A stretch of DNA of 64,000 nt. It comes from Thermodesulfobacteriota bacterium. GTDB taxonomy: Bacteria > Desulfobacterota_D > UBA1144 > Nemesobacterales > UBA2774. The translations under genes and the position numbers were made by a program. Of this stretch, positions 36,085 through 44,125 are shown one piece after another; the stretch's first letter is position 1; every line of letters starts with the position of its first letter. The notes below the pieces were generated by a model. It was not told the DNA's origin. It was given only the letters and a program-made list of their open reading frames with translations, and did not search any database. The stretch is taken from the NCBI GenBank assembly GCA_040754335.1, contig JBFMCV010000001.1, forward strand, positions 186,001 through 250,000. Reading direction: 5' to 3'.

Positions 36085-36206
36085 TGCAGTCTGGTTAACT
36101 CTTCAGCGTTTAATACCAGCAATAACTATGCCACTGCAAACACTAATGAATACGATATTCCCCGCATAGGTGCGGTGTCGATTGTCAGATATTAAGACAG
36201 AACACT

Positions 36207-36234
36207 ATTATAGACGTAATTATGCGGATGCAAA
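36207..36234 (-). promoter_or_regulatory. Possible promoter of the cco operon
   Basis: Read on the minus strand, TTTGCA (36234-36229) is followed after 16 bases by a perfect TATAAT (36212-36207), placing transcription start about 115 bases before ccoI. The -35 match is weak. I did not find a clear FNR-type TTGAT-N4-ATCAA box, which might be expected for a low-oxygen oxidase. Confidence 0.35.
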
Positions 36235-36317
36235 TAATTAACCCAGTCTCGACCTTAGCTCAATGATACCTGAAAAAATATAGCGAACAGAAATCTGAAT
36301 ACGAAATTCACTATCTT

Positions 36318-36413
36318 TTAACTGAACCACAGATAAAACCAGAGGGCGAAAAACACACCAATTGCCGTGAGGAAAAGAATGGCCCCGAGGTTCTGACCGG
36401 AAGAATCTTTCAT
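36318..36413 (-). CDS. 31-residue membrane peptide upstream of the cco operon
   Basis: A short frame reads MKDSSGQNLGAILFLTAIGV and then FFALWFYLWFS before the TAA. It is one membrane helix with a short polar N-terminus and a very aromatic end. GGGAGG lies 5 bases before the ATG, stronger than for many longer genes here. It lies 234 bases upstream of ccoI on the same strand. Tiny single-helix subunits are known in terminal oxidases (CydX in cytochrome bd, CcoM in some cbb3 enzymes), so an oxidase-associated role is an attractive guess from position only. Confidence 0.5.
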   Translation of the reverse strand: MKDSSGQNLGAILFLTAIGVFFALWFYLWFS

Positions 36414-36483
36414 AACGACCTCCCTAAGCGTCTCTAGGTCGATTATATAATTGTTCCGGGCCTGGAATCAACAGGTTTTTTCT

Positions 36484-36975
36484 TTATCCGGGCCGGCTAT
36501 CGACCAACAGATCCTTCCTCATTTTGAAGCACTCGATCTCCACGCCTTTCCTTTTCTCGACTACCGGACGCTCGAGTCTGAAGCCGAGCCTTTCAAAGAG
36601 CGGTTTCGATACCCGGCTGGCGTCCGTGGTAAGGTATCCGGATCCTTTCGTGGCTGCATAGTGTTCTAGGCGCTTATAGATATCGGTCGCTACCCCCATT
36701 CTGGAATATTCTTTTACGGTGTAGAGAAATTCTATATGATCGAGCGGCTTGAGCTGTCCGAACGCAATGAGTCTGTTCCCCGATTCCGCGACGAGCGTGA
36801 GCCCTTCGGTGAGCCTGTGCCTCAACTCCTCGATCTCGTCCGCATAAGACGCCCACGCCTCGACCTCTTCGGGAGTGTATATCCCTATCGCGATCTCTCT
36901 TACCGACTTACTGTATAGCGCGGCGATATCTTCGGCGTCCTCGGGCTTATACCTTCGTATGTTGAGAGTGTGCAT
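36484..36975 (-). CDS. GNAT-family N-acetyltransferase
   Basis: 163 residues with GNAT landmarks: IRRYKPEDAEDIAALYSKSV at the start, GQLKPLDHIEFLYTVKEYSRMGVATDIYKRL containing the acetyl-CoA loop R-x-G-V-A, and a final strand ending LFERLGFRLERP. The IYTPEEVEAWAS segment is typical of small GNATs sometimes compared with ElaA/YafP proteins. The substrate is unknown. It is on the minus strand, upstream of marC-like and flavoprotein genes but separated by 56 bases. Confidence 0.85.
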   Translation of the reverse strand: MHTLNIRRYKPEDAEDIAALYSKSVREIAIGIYTPEEVEAWASYADEIEELRHRLTEGLTLVAESGNRLIAFGQLKPLDHIEFLYTVKEYSRMGVATDIYKRLEHYAATKGSGYLTTDASRVSKPLFERLGFRLERPVVEKRKGVEIECFKMRKDLLVDSRPG

Positions 36976-37030
36976 AAGGTCATCCGCTTCCGCGTCCTTT
37001 GATCACTTCCGGGGCACGATGGGAGAAATT

Positions 37031-37654
37031 CTAGCCGTGTATGAAATCCAAAATGCCGAGCATAACGAACTGAACGCCTATGCAGATGAGGAGGAATCCC
37101 ATTATGCGTGTCAGTATTGTGACTCCGTAATTACCCAGCAATCTTTTGACGCCGCCCGCGATTCTTAAAAGGATAAACGTGATAGTCGCTACAACTAGGA
37201 TACCGAGGGATTCCGCGGCATATTCCATCTTCGATCCCGCATTGGCTGCCATGCCGACGGTCACCGCTATCGCCCCGGGCCCGCTGAGCATAGGCATTGC
37301 GACGGGAGTAAACGCTATGTCTTCGTCTGCTGTTTCTACCCGGGCTCCCTGGAATTGCGGGTCTCTTTGCTCGGGGTTAAGCATCCTGAACCCTATATAG
37401 ATGATGATTATACCGCCCGCTATGCGTATTCCCGGAAGCGAGATGCCGAAGAACTTCATTATCAGCACGCCTGCGACGAGGAACACGATCAGTATGACCG
37501 CCATGTAAACGGAGGCCAGGAGCGCCTGTTTCCGGCGTTTGCCGTCGTCCATGTCCTTCGACAGGGATATGAATGTGACGGCGACCGAGAACGGGTTCAC
37601 TATGGGGAGGAGAGAGACGATGGTTCCGAGTAGTATCTGCGTGAAGTCGCTCAC
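37031..37654 (-). CDS. MarC-family integral membrane protein
   Basis: 207 residues with six predicted helices and the family's conserved segments LLPIVNPFSVAVTFISL near the N-terminus, GIRIAGGIIIIYIGFRML in the middle and TPVAMPMLSGPGAIAVTV before the second half. It was once thought to be a multidrug-resistance protein; the family's real function is unknown. The permuted flavoprotein gene lies 14 bases upstream on the same strand, so the two may be co-transcribed. Confidence 0.9.
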   Translation of the reverse strand: MSDFTQILLGTIVSLLPIVNPFSVAVTFISLSKDMDDGKRRKQALLASVYMAVILIVFLVAGVLIMKFFGISLPGIRIAGGIIIIYIGFRMLNPEQRDPQFQGARVETADEDIAFTPVAMPMLSGPGAIAVTVGMAANAGSKMEYAAESLGILVVATITFILLRIAGGVKRLLGNYGVTILTRIMGFLLICIGVQFVMLGILDFIHG

Positions 37655-37668
37655 CTTACTATTTTACA

Positions 37669-38808
37669 CTAAACGGCGGGTAGTCCCTTCCAGAATTCCG
37701 ACTGTCTCGTGAATATGCGCTCCGTAACATCGGGGTCGGGGGCAAGGCTCCAGTTCCCGTAATCTCTCGACCCTCCGAGCATTATGCCGTCCGAGCGCGG
37801 CATCATGTATATGCCGGCTCCGTGTACGAGCGTGATGTAATCCACTTCGGGCTGAGGGAGGAGCACGATGAGCTGCCCTTTTACGGGCTCGAGCTCGTGG
37901 TCGCCGAAGAGGAAGTACGAGCCCAGTCCCGTGCAGTTCATTATAAGAGGCTCCCTCAGCGTAAGGAGCTCTCCGATTCCGCTGAAATTCCTGACGAATA
38001 TCTTCCCGCCGTCCTTCCTGAAGTCGTTCATCACCGCGTTTAGATAGGTCGGTGAATCTATGAGCATCGTCCTTAACGTTATGCACGTGGGCTCGTCGAA
38101 CGGGTACTGGCCGGGGACTAGCGTCGTGAGCTTGCCGTAAATCTCGGGGAGCTCGTGTATGGCGTCCGGGAGGTCGGCGATCGTGTACCCGAAATAGAAA
38201 TTGTCGACGACCCTCACCCCGTAGTAGCTCCCGATCAGCTTCCTGTAATACCCGAACGAAAGCCTCGACGCGCGAATGAATTCGTTATAGAACCGGGTTG
38301 TGATTCTATTTTCGTCGAATACAGTGAACGGGGACCACTGACCTGCCGCCACGTTCGACGTCGTGTTGGGCGGAAGATCTTTGGCGTATATCGTGACGTC
38401 GTATCCCTTGAACTGCATTAGTCTGGCTGTCGCAAGCCCCACGGCCCCGCATCCGATCACGGCGCAGCTCCTGTGTCCGAGCGGTAGCGCCTTCTCCACG
38501 GCGATGTGCGCCGTGCCCCACGAGAGCGTAAGCCCGCCTCCGCCGTGCCCGTAGTTGTGAACTAAGTCTTTGTTCGCGAGCCTGTCGTACCGCACGACGA
38601 ACCCAGAGGGGCGGAAGGGTCTCAGGCCGACTGCCTGCCTCACTACCCTGTCGCTGGAGACATTCACCATCGGGAAGTTCCGGTATGGCTTTACGGGAGG
38701 CCTGGTTACCTTTTTGGGAGCGCATGCGCCGGAGACGACTGCGGAGAGGAGCCCCATCCCCGCGAGCTTTATCAGTTCCCTTCGGCTTAGCTGATAATTT
38801 TCAGGCAT
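37669..38808 (-). CDS. Exported FAD oxidoreductase, circularly permuted D-amino-acid-oxidase type
   Basis: 379 residues. The N-terminus (QLSRRELIKLAGMG, then VSGACAP) looks like a Tat signal ending in a possible lipobox, fitting export of a folded flavoprotein. The DAAO signature HNYGHGGGGLTLSWGTA lies at residues 84-100, before the Rossmann motif VIGCGAVGLATA at 117-127. In ordinary D-amino-acid oxidases the order is reversed: Rossmann first, signature last. The chain ends IYMMPRSDGIMLGGS plus about 35 residues, corresponding to the middle of a normal DAAO. The order therefore indicates circular permutation. The substrate is probably an amine or amino acid, unproven. Confidence 0.82.
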   Translation of the reverse strand: MPENYQLSRRELIKLAGMGLLSAVVSGACAPKKVTRPPVKPYRNFPMVNVSSDRVVRQAVGLRPFRPSGFVVRYDRLANKDLVHNYGHGGGGLTLSWGTAHIAVEKALPLGHRSCAVIGCGAVGLATARLMQFKGYDVTIYAKDLPPNTTSNVAAGQWSPFTVFDENRITTRFYNEFIRASRLSFGYYRKLIGSYYGVRVVDNFYFGYTIADLPDAIHELPEIYGKLTTLVPGQYPFDEPTCITLRTMLIDSPTYLNAVMNDFRKDGGKIFVRNFSGIGELLTLREPLIMNCTGLGSYFLFGDHELEPVKGQLIVLLPQPEVDYITLVHGAGIYMMPRSDGIMLGGSRDYGNWSLAPDPDVTERIFTRQSEFWKGLPAV

Positions 38809-38870
38809 TCGTTCCTCAGATAAGGAAATCCAGCATCAGCATGAGTTCCAATCTACATCTTACGTTTTAA

Positions 38871-38905
38871 TTCCCTCCTTTGTAAAGGAGGGGTAGGGTG
38901 GATTT
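38871..38905. repeat. Palindromic intergenic element, possible terminator or REP-like repeat
   Basis: CCCTCCTT (38873-38880), a TGTA loop and AAGGAGGG (38885-38892) make an 8-bp hairpin followed by GTAGGGTGGATTT. This element type is found dispersed between genes in many environmental genomes. It lies between the methyltransferase stop and the flavoprotein start, both minus-strand genes. Confidence 0.5.
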
Positions 38906-38964
38906 GTAGTTATATGTTGCTTAGAGCAACTGCGGCATATCAAATGTCCGCCGTGACTCACTGC

Positions 38965-39687
38965 TCATTTAATCCCCACAAACGCCGCGAAGCACGCGTT
39001 CTTGTGGAGCACGTCCGTATGTCTGAACCCGACCCGCTTCATCAAATCAATCTGATACATGAGGCTCCGGGGCGTGTCTTCTTTGTCGATGTAATCGAAC
39101 ACCTTCCCGCTGTAGCCGGGGCCGCCGACCGATTCGAGGTATTCACGGTACCTCGCCCACATAACATGCTGTATCTCTCCGTTCTTGCTGAATACCATGT
39201 CGCTAACGAGGAACACGCCGCCCGGTTTGAGGAGAACGTATATCTTCCCGAAGCAGCTTTCCCAATCTGCGTCGTCCCGGAGGTGATGGAGCACGGCTGC
39301 GGCGACGATTATATCATAGTGCGCGGAGGGCAGGGTGAGCTCCCTGAAATCCCCGTGGAAGGTTCTTACAACTCCGGCGCTCTCGTTCGCAAGACGCTCC
39401 CTCGCGCGCTCGAGCATCGGGAGGCTGAGATCTACGAGATCGCAGTCGAGGCCGCCCTTTCTCCTGAGTAAAGCTATAGTATTGTTCCCTGCGCCGCAGC
39501 CGATATCGAGCACGTTCCGCGCGTCGGGTTTTATCCTGACTGCAAGCTCGGATATGAGGTCGAGCATGATAGGGGCGTCTATAACGGCCTTCTGCCCGGT
39601 CTCGAGATTGGAGAAGCGCTCGACGTCCGCGTCGAACCTCTCTCTTATCTCTCTGACAGTGGATTTCTTATCGGCGGGCGTTTTCAT
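38965..39687 (-). CDS. Class I SAM-dependent methyltransferase
   Basis: 240 residues. The SAM-binding motif I is VLDIGCGAGNNTIALL. An acidic strand end follows in CDLVDLSLPML, and motif IV is in DIIVAAAVLHHL. The post-core segment (VFLVSDMVFSK, DTPRSLMYQIDLMKRVGF) is like that of small-molecule methyltransferases of the UbiE/Methyltransf_25 kind. The substrate is unknown. The start codon lies inside the end of the upstream GNAT gene (20-base overlap), so the two are translationally coupled. Confidence 0.85.
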   Translation of the reverse strand: MKTPADKKSTVREIRERFDADVERFSNLETGQKAVIDAPIMLDLISELAVRIKPDARNVLDIGCGAGNNTIALLRRKGGLDCDLVDLSLPMLERARERLANESAGVVRTFHGDFRELTLPSAHYDIIVAAAVLHHLRDDADWESCFGKIYVLLKPGGVFLVSDMVFSKNGEIQHVMWARYREYLESVGGPGYSGKVFDYIDKEDTPRSLMYQIDLMKRVGFRHTDVLHKNACFAAFVGIK

Positions 39688-40177
39688 GGCGTAATAGTCT
39701 ACCTTCCCGGAGCGTCAGCGCCATCGGTATGTGTATCACGCCGTGTATGACTTTTTCCTCTCCCGTCCGGACGAAGCCGAGGCTATCGTAGAAGGGCACT
39801 GCGTAGCGGGATGAGTGGACAGTAACTTTTTTGGGAGGGCGGCTCTCTGATTTGATCCTGTCGAGCGCGGCATTGAATATCTCCTTCCCGATACCCCTCC
39901 TGTGGAAAGCCTTGTCGACGAATAGCATAGAAACGTGCCTCATCTCCCTTATCTCTATCATCCCTGCTATAGCGCCATCCGCCTCGGCTACGAGGACGAA
40001 GTGGCTGCCGTCAGAGCGTTTTCTGAGCGCGCGCGGGTTGGCGTATCTGAAGAACTCTTCTATGCCTTCCTCGGGAAAATCCGGGGCTATATATTCATTG
40101 AACGACCTTGCGACGAGGTTCGAAACCTCGACCTCCTCGCCGGGGTTCATTAATCTGATGCGTGTTGAGTTGTTCAT
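39668..40177 (-). CDS. GNAT-family N-acetyltransferase
   Basis: 169 residues. MIEIREMRHVSMLFVDKAFHRRGIGKEIF contains the central strand and the acetyl-CoA loop R-R-G-I-G. VTVHSSRYAVPFYDSLGF is the usual C-terminal pattern. The substrate is unknown. The last 20 bases overlap the methyltransferase gene, so the two enzymes may act in the same process. Confidence 0.87.
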   Translation of the reverse strand: MNNSTRIRLMNPGEEVEVSNLVARSFNEYIAPDFPEEGIEEFFRYANPRALRKRSDGSHFVLVAEADGAIAGMIEIREMRHVSMLFVDKAFHRRGIGKEIFNAALDRIKSESRPPKKVTVHSSRYAVPFYDSLGFVRTGEEKVIHGVIHIPMALTLREGRLLRHENARR

Positions 40178-40242
40178 CGAAATAAAAAATAGAGTAGGTG
40201 CTGCGTTAAAGATGAATAGAGTCTATAACTAGTTAAACAAAC

Positions 40243-40602
40243 TCACCCCCGCACCCAGGCCTTCGCCTCTTCCTTCTCCTCGAAGGGGAAGAATTTGACC
40301 TCGACGTTGGGGACAAGCTTGGATGCGAAGTCGACCCAGGTCTTCATCCATCCCTTCTCGGAGACGACCGCTTCTCTCTCGACGTCACGCCAGTGCTTCA
40401 AGCTGTAATGCAGGTCCTTCATGAAGGTGTTCACGGACATGCCCTTGAACGCCTCGACCTCGGCATAGACCCTGAGCTTCTTATGCTCCTTCAGCATCTC
40501 CTCCATCATGCCTACGAGCTTGTCGAACTCGTCGTCCTCCATCTTCCCGCTCAAACGGAACCCGATTATATTCCCTTCATCGAAGGGTATGATTTCGAGC
40601 AT
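40243..40602 (-). CDS. SpoIIAA-like (STAS/SEC14-fold) protein
   Basis: 119 residues with the pattern IIGFRLSGKMEDDEFDKLVGMME, LRVYAEVEAFKGM, RDVEREAVVSEKGWMK and a closing EVKFFPFEEKEEAKAWV. This is the SpoIIAA-like domain found in many bacteria; it has a STAS-type fold but no known phospho-switch partner. The closing F..EE...A..W is characteristic. It is on its own here. Confidence 0.82.
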   Translation of the reverse strand: MLEIIPFDEGNIIGFRLSGKMEDDEFDKLVGMMEEMLKEHKKLRVYAEVEAFKGMSVNTFMKDLHYSLKHWRDVEREAVVSEKGWMKTWVDFASKLVPNVEVKFFPFEEKEEAKAWVRG

Positions 40603-40633
40603 TCATACCTCCCCGCGCTCACGGTCTTGCCGA

Positions 40634-41413
40634 CTATTGAGCTCCTTGCTTGCCCAGCACGTTCTCGACGCAGAATACGATCATGCGGTAATCGTATGTG
40701 TTCCCCTTCTTCCAGAGCGAGCTGCAGTTCTGAATGGTCTGCTTTTCTCTCGATCCCGCCGGATATATGCGGTTCATCTGGTTTAGCTTCGCAAGAGCCT
40801 CGGTCTGGTTCTTGACGCAGTATTCCTGCATCCTCTGGTCGGCAGGCCACGTCGAAGCGCACATCTGCGCGATCTTGTTGTCGGGCGCGGCCGCGGCAGG
40901 AGCCTGTACCTGCGGGTTCATGATAAGCCTGTTCACCTGCCTTATCTTCGCGTCGGCGTCTATGAGCCTCTGCCTGCCGTCGTATCCCATCTTGGCTTTC
41001 ATATTGTAATCGGGCTCGGTGCAGGCCCTGGTATAGAGACTGAGCCCGCTTATGTAATCGCCGATCGCGAGCAGCGCAGTCGACTGCACGCTTGTCATCC
41101 TCGGGGGAGGGGGGATGCTGTTCAGGCGCACCCTGAGGCCTTCCACTATGCCCTGGTAGTAGCCGAACTCGTAAGAGCAAACGTCAGAGCTCGAGTTCTG
41201 GAGGCTCACGGCTTTCTGACTCACCGATTTGCCGACCTCCGAGAGCTCATAAAGTATAGGGGTGATCTCCTTGAGGTAAATCTTTTCCTTATTATTGTAG
41301 ACCACGGCTTCCGCGTCGCTCTCGCCGAACGGGTCGTAAGGGCATACCGCCATTATGATTAGCGCGAAGAGCGGGACTAGATGCCTAACTTGAGAAAGGG
41401 TCATTCTGTCCAT
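40634..41413 (-). CDS. Exported two-part Cys protein, short paralogue of the 47.5-kb gene
   Basis: 259 residues with a signal peptide. The N-terminal half is helical (KIYLKEITPILYELSEVGKS, then a Cys in SDVCSYEFGYYQGIV and RACTEPDYN). The C-terminal part has Cys at MCASTWP, EYCVKNQ, QNCSSLWKKG and VFCVENVL. The same two parts in the same order occur in the 562-residue protein at 47487-49175, where a long acidic linker separates them. I do not recognise a named family. The four C-terminal Cys suggest two disulfides in the periplasm. Confidence 0.7.
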   Translation of the reverse strand: MDRMTLSQVRHLVPLFALIIMAVCPYDPFGESDAEAVVYNNKEKIYLKEITPILYELSEVGKSVSQKAVSLQNSSSDVCSYEFGYYQGIVEGLRVRLNSIPPPPRMTSVQSTALLAIGDYISGLSLYTRACTEPDYNMKAKMGYDGRQRLIDADAKIRQVNRLIMNPQVQAPAAAAPDNKIAQMCASTWPADQRMQEYCVKNQTEALAKLNQMNRIYPAGSREKQTIQNCSSLWKKGNTYDYRMIVFCVENVLGKQGAQ

Positions 41414-41615
41414 TCTGTTTTATACCTCCTGTATTCTCAGACCCCGGTTGCCGGGACCCCGGGCATTCATTAAAAATAAATTACATGATTATCAAGCGAC
41501 TTCTAAGCCTAATTTTCTTTATCGAACGTAGAAGCCCAACGCACTTTCCGGTTCATAAAGTGCTGTTTGAACAAGTTTCCCGGGCTACACAGCCCATTTC
41601 GTCCGGGCGCCCCTC

Positions 41616-42149
41616 TTATTCCTTGAATTCCTTCGCAAGAGGTGCGTCGAACTCGACGTCTATCTTGGGACCGTCGGCAGCGGAATCGTCTATAGTCAGC
41701 TTTCCCGCCATTTTGTCTGCGGTGTCCGCCGTCAACGCGAGCGCGGACAGGTCGTCGTTCCCGGAATACTGCATCATCCCGTCGTTCGTGACGACCCAGT
41801 AAACGACCCTGACCGTTCCTCCGAAGTCCTCTCTCCCGACGGTCATGCCTTCCGTGAGCCCGGTCGCGCACGAGGCCGTCTTGCATTCGGAAATTTTCTG
41901 GCCTATATCTGTTGGGGTGAGGATCACGGTGCTCACGGTTTTGCTCGTATCGAACATGTCCGGACCCTTGACGAGGTACGCGTATTTCAAATCCACGGTC
42001 TTGTCTTTGATCTTGAGCGTCCCCTTGGCGGTTCCGCTGGCGGCGTAAGCCTTTGCGGCGAATAAAGCCGATCCGCCGGTTCCAAGGACGAATGCAAGAA
42101 ACAACAGTAACGAAAAAAGGTATAAACGTGCTGGAATTCTCCCGATCAT
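41616..42149 (-). CDS. Exported protein of unknown function
   Basis: 177 residues with a clear signal peptide (cleavage near KAYAASG). The mature part begins KGTLKIKDKTVDLKYAYLVKGP and includes a Cys pair (SECKTASCATG) that could form a disulfide. YAYLV is a segment I associate with small bacterial secreted domains that bind or cover surfaces, but I cannot name the family. It ends KIDVEFDAPLAKEFKE. It is on the minus strand, 200 bases upstream of the preceding paralogue gene, with AAAAGGAG before its ATG. Confidence 0.68.
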   Translation of the reverse strand: MIGRIPARLYLFSLLLFLAFVLGTGGSALFAAKAYAASGTAKGTLKIKDKTVDLKYAYLVKGPDMFDTSKTVSTVILTPTDIGQKISECKTASCATGLTEGMTVGREDFGGTVRVVYWVVTNDGMMQYSGNDDLSALALTADTADKMAGKLTIDDSAADGPKIDVEFDAPLAKEFKE

Positions 42150-42213
42150 GCTACATCTCCTTTTGCTCGTATTAGGGACACGGCCCGGAACTCCATACCC
42201 TTTCTGACGGTAA

Positions 42214-42229
42214 TCGGATACGTATCCGA
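42214..42229. promoter_or_regulatory. 16-bp perfect palindrome between divergent genes
   Basis: TCGGATACGTATCCGA is an uninterrupted palindrome in the 248-base gap between two divergent exported-protein genes (starts at 42149 and 42398), 65 bases upstream of the minus-strand gene. Its length and position suit a dimeric repressor site. No matching regulator gene is adjacent. Confidence 0.35.
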
Positions 42230-42397
42230 CCCCTCTGCGCCCCGGGAATTCGGCAAGCCTCGCCCTTATTTCCGAGATTATGCGCTAGCTCCATTTCACA
42301 GTCAATGGTGTCCGAAATATTAGATGACGATCCTGATTGTCTCGTGGTTTGGCAATTACCGGCGTTTGGGATATATTGATGGGAAGAGGTGGGGAAT

Positions 42398-42865
42398 ATG
42401 AAATACATTCCTTTAGCGGTGCTGTGCATTCCCTTTATTCTTTCAGGCTGCATCGAAGTAGGCGATTCGGGCACAAACCCGATACAGGGAGAGGTCGTCG
42501 AGAGGAGGGCCCTCACCGATGAAGAGGTCGCGGTATGGAACGAGCAGGCGGAGTGCATGGAGACCGAGAGCAAGTCGAGGCCGGACATAGAGGACCTGAA
42601 CGCGACCGACGTTCCGGTCGTCCCCGAGATCACCATCAGGAAAGACCTCATGTGCGGGAATATCCCTCCTGATAACCTCATCGCCTGTCAGTCGGAAGAT
42701 GAAATTGCCATACTCGACGGCCTCGACCAGGAGACCTTCAACAGGGCTTTGAGGCATGAAGAAATCCATTACATTCTCTTTTTCGAGACAGGCAACGGCG
42801 ACGGCGGCCACAAGAGCATATGGTTCAACATCGATGAAAGCCCCTGCCCCGAGTCAGGGCAGTAA
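42398..42865 (+). CDS. Lipoprotein with an HExxH motif
   Basis: 155 residues. The start at 42398 (MKYIPLAVL) gives a textbook lipobox (FILSGC). Near the C-terminus, ALRHEEIHYILF contains HEEIH, the zinc-binding HExxH pattern of metallopeptidases, followed by GDGGHK with a third His 16 residues later. Several Cys (AECMET, LMCGN, LIACQ) may form disulfides. A tiny lipid-anchored peptidase is possible, but the match rests on a five-residue motif that can arise by chance. Confidence 0.7.
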   Translation: MKYIPLAVLCIPFILSGCIEVGDSGTNPIQGEVVERRALTDEEVAVWNEQAECMETESKSRPDIEDLNATDVPVVPEITIRKDLMCGNIPPDNLIACQSEDEIAILDGLDQETFNRALRHEEIHYILFFETGNGDGGHKSIWFNIDESPCPESGQ

Positions 42866-43024
42866 CAGTCTTTGTGCTCATTGCTCCCGGCCGGGCTGTT
42901 CCCGAGGCCGGAACACTGTGTCTAAATGCCTGAATTTGCTTGACTACGCTACCCTTTGAGGTAGCTTATCAGCGGTTTCACCCTTGCTGCTACAAAACTA
43001 CAAATTAAGGTATAAATTGAAAAC

Positions 43025-44125
43025 ATGGGACTAAAATGCGGAATAGTAGGGCTTCCCAACGTCGGGAAGTCCACACTTTTTAATGCGCTCACGAACGCCG
43101 GGGCCGAGGTCGGGAACTTCCCCTTCACCACTATAGACGACAACGTCGGGATAATACCGGTCTCGGACGAGAGGCTATACAAGATAGCAAGCCTCGTGAA
43201 GCCCCAGAAGATAACGCCCAGCTATCTCGAAGTTGTCGACATAGCGGGGCTCGTCAAAGGGGCTTCGGAAGGGAAGGGCAAGGGCAACGCCTTCCTTGCG
43301 AGCATCAGGGAAGTGGACCTCATTCTCCATACCGTCCGCTGTTTCGAGGACGACAACGTCATGCACGTCGAGGGCTCGACAGACGCTCTCAGGGACATAC
43401 ATATAATAGAGGACGAGCTCGTGCTGAAAGACCTCGAGACCATCGAGAGGCGCGAGGAAAGGCTCCAGTCGCAGGCGAAGAGCGGGGACAAAAAGACAAA
43501 GGAGACGCTCGAGATAGTTACGCGTCTCAGGGAATTCATAGAGAACGGGAACAAGGTCAGGAACTTCCCACTGGATGAGGAATCCGCAAATGTAGTGAGG
43601 GAGATGTATCTCCTGACGAGGATACCGGTCCTCTACGTGTGCAACGTCGGCGAAGAGGACATTCCCGACGCCTCCGGTAACGAAGAGGTGCGGAAGGTCA
43701 GGGAGTACGCCGGGAAGGAAGGCTCCGAGGTCATAGTACTCTCGGCCAAGATAGAAGCCGAGATAGCCGAGCTGCCCTACGAAGAAAAGAAGCTTTTCTT
43801 GAAGGAGCTCGGTCTCGAAAGCTCGGGCCTCGACAGGCTCGCCAAGGTCGCTTATGATAAACTCGGATTGATCACGTATTTCACGCAGGGGCCAAAGGAA
43901 GTGAGGGCCTGGACGGTAAAGGCCGGGGCGAAGGCGCCTCAGGCCGCGGGTGTGATACACTCCGACTTCGAGAGGGGGTTCATACGCGCCGAGACAGCGG
44001 CATACGATGACTTCATCGCTGCCGGCTCCGAAGCAGCCCTGAAAGAGGCCGGGAAAATGAGGTCGGAAGGGAAGGAATACGTGGTGAAAGACGGGGACAT
44101 ACTCCTCTTCAGGTTCAATGTATAA
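43025..44125 (+). CDS. ychF: YchF/OLA1-family P-loop ATPase
   Basis: 366 residues, the normal length. G1 is GLPNVGKSTLFNAL, G3 is DIAGLVKGASEGKGKGN, and the G4 position reads CNVGEED in place of NKxD, which is why YchF prefers ATP. A coiled-coil insert lies in the middle and a TGS domain at the end (YFTQGPKEVRAWT, HSDFERGFIRAE). YchF binds ribosomes and is linked to translation and stress. It overlaps pyrD by 8 bases. Confidence 0.96.
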   Translation: MGLKCGIVGLPNVGKSTLFNALTNAGAEVGNFPFTTIDDNVGIIPVSDERLYKIASLVKPQKITPSYLEVVDIAGLVKGASEGKGKGNAFLASIREVDLILHTVRCFEDDNVMHVEGSTDALRDIHIIEDELVLKDLETIERREERLQSQAKSGDKKTKETLEIVTRLREFIENGNKVRNFPLDEESANVVREMYLLTRIPVLYVCNVGEEDIPDASGNEEVRKVREYAGKEGSEVIVLSAKIEAEIAELPYEEKKLFLKELGLESSGLDRLAKVAYDKLGLITYFTQGPKEVRAWTVKAGAKAPQAAGVIHSDFERGFIRAETAAYDDFIAAGSEAALKEAGKMRSEGKEYVVKDGDILLFRFNV

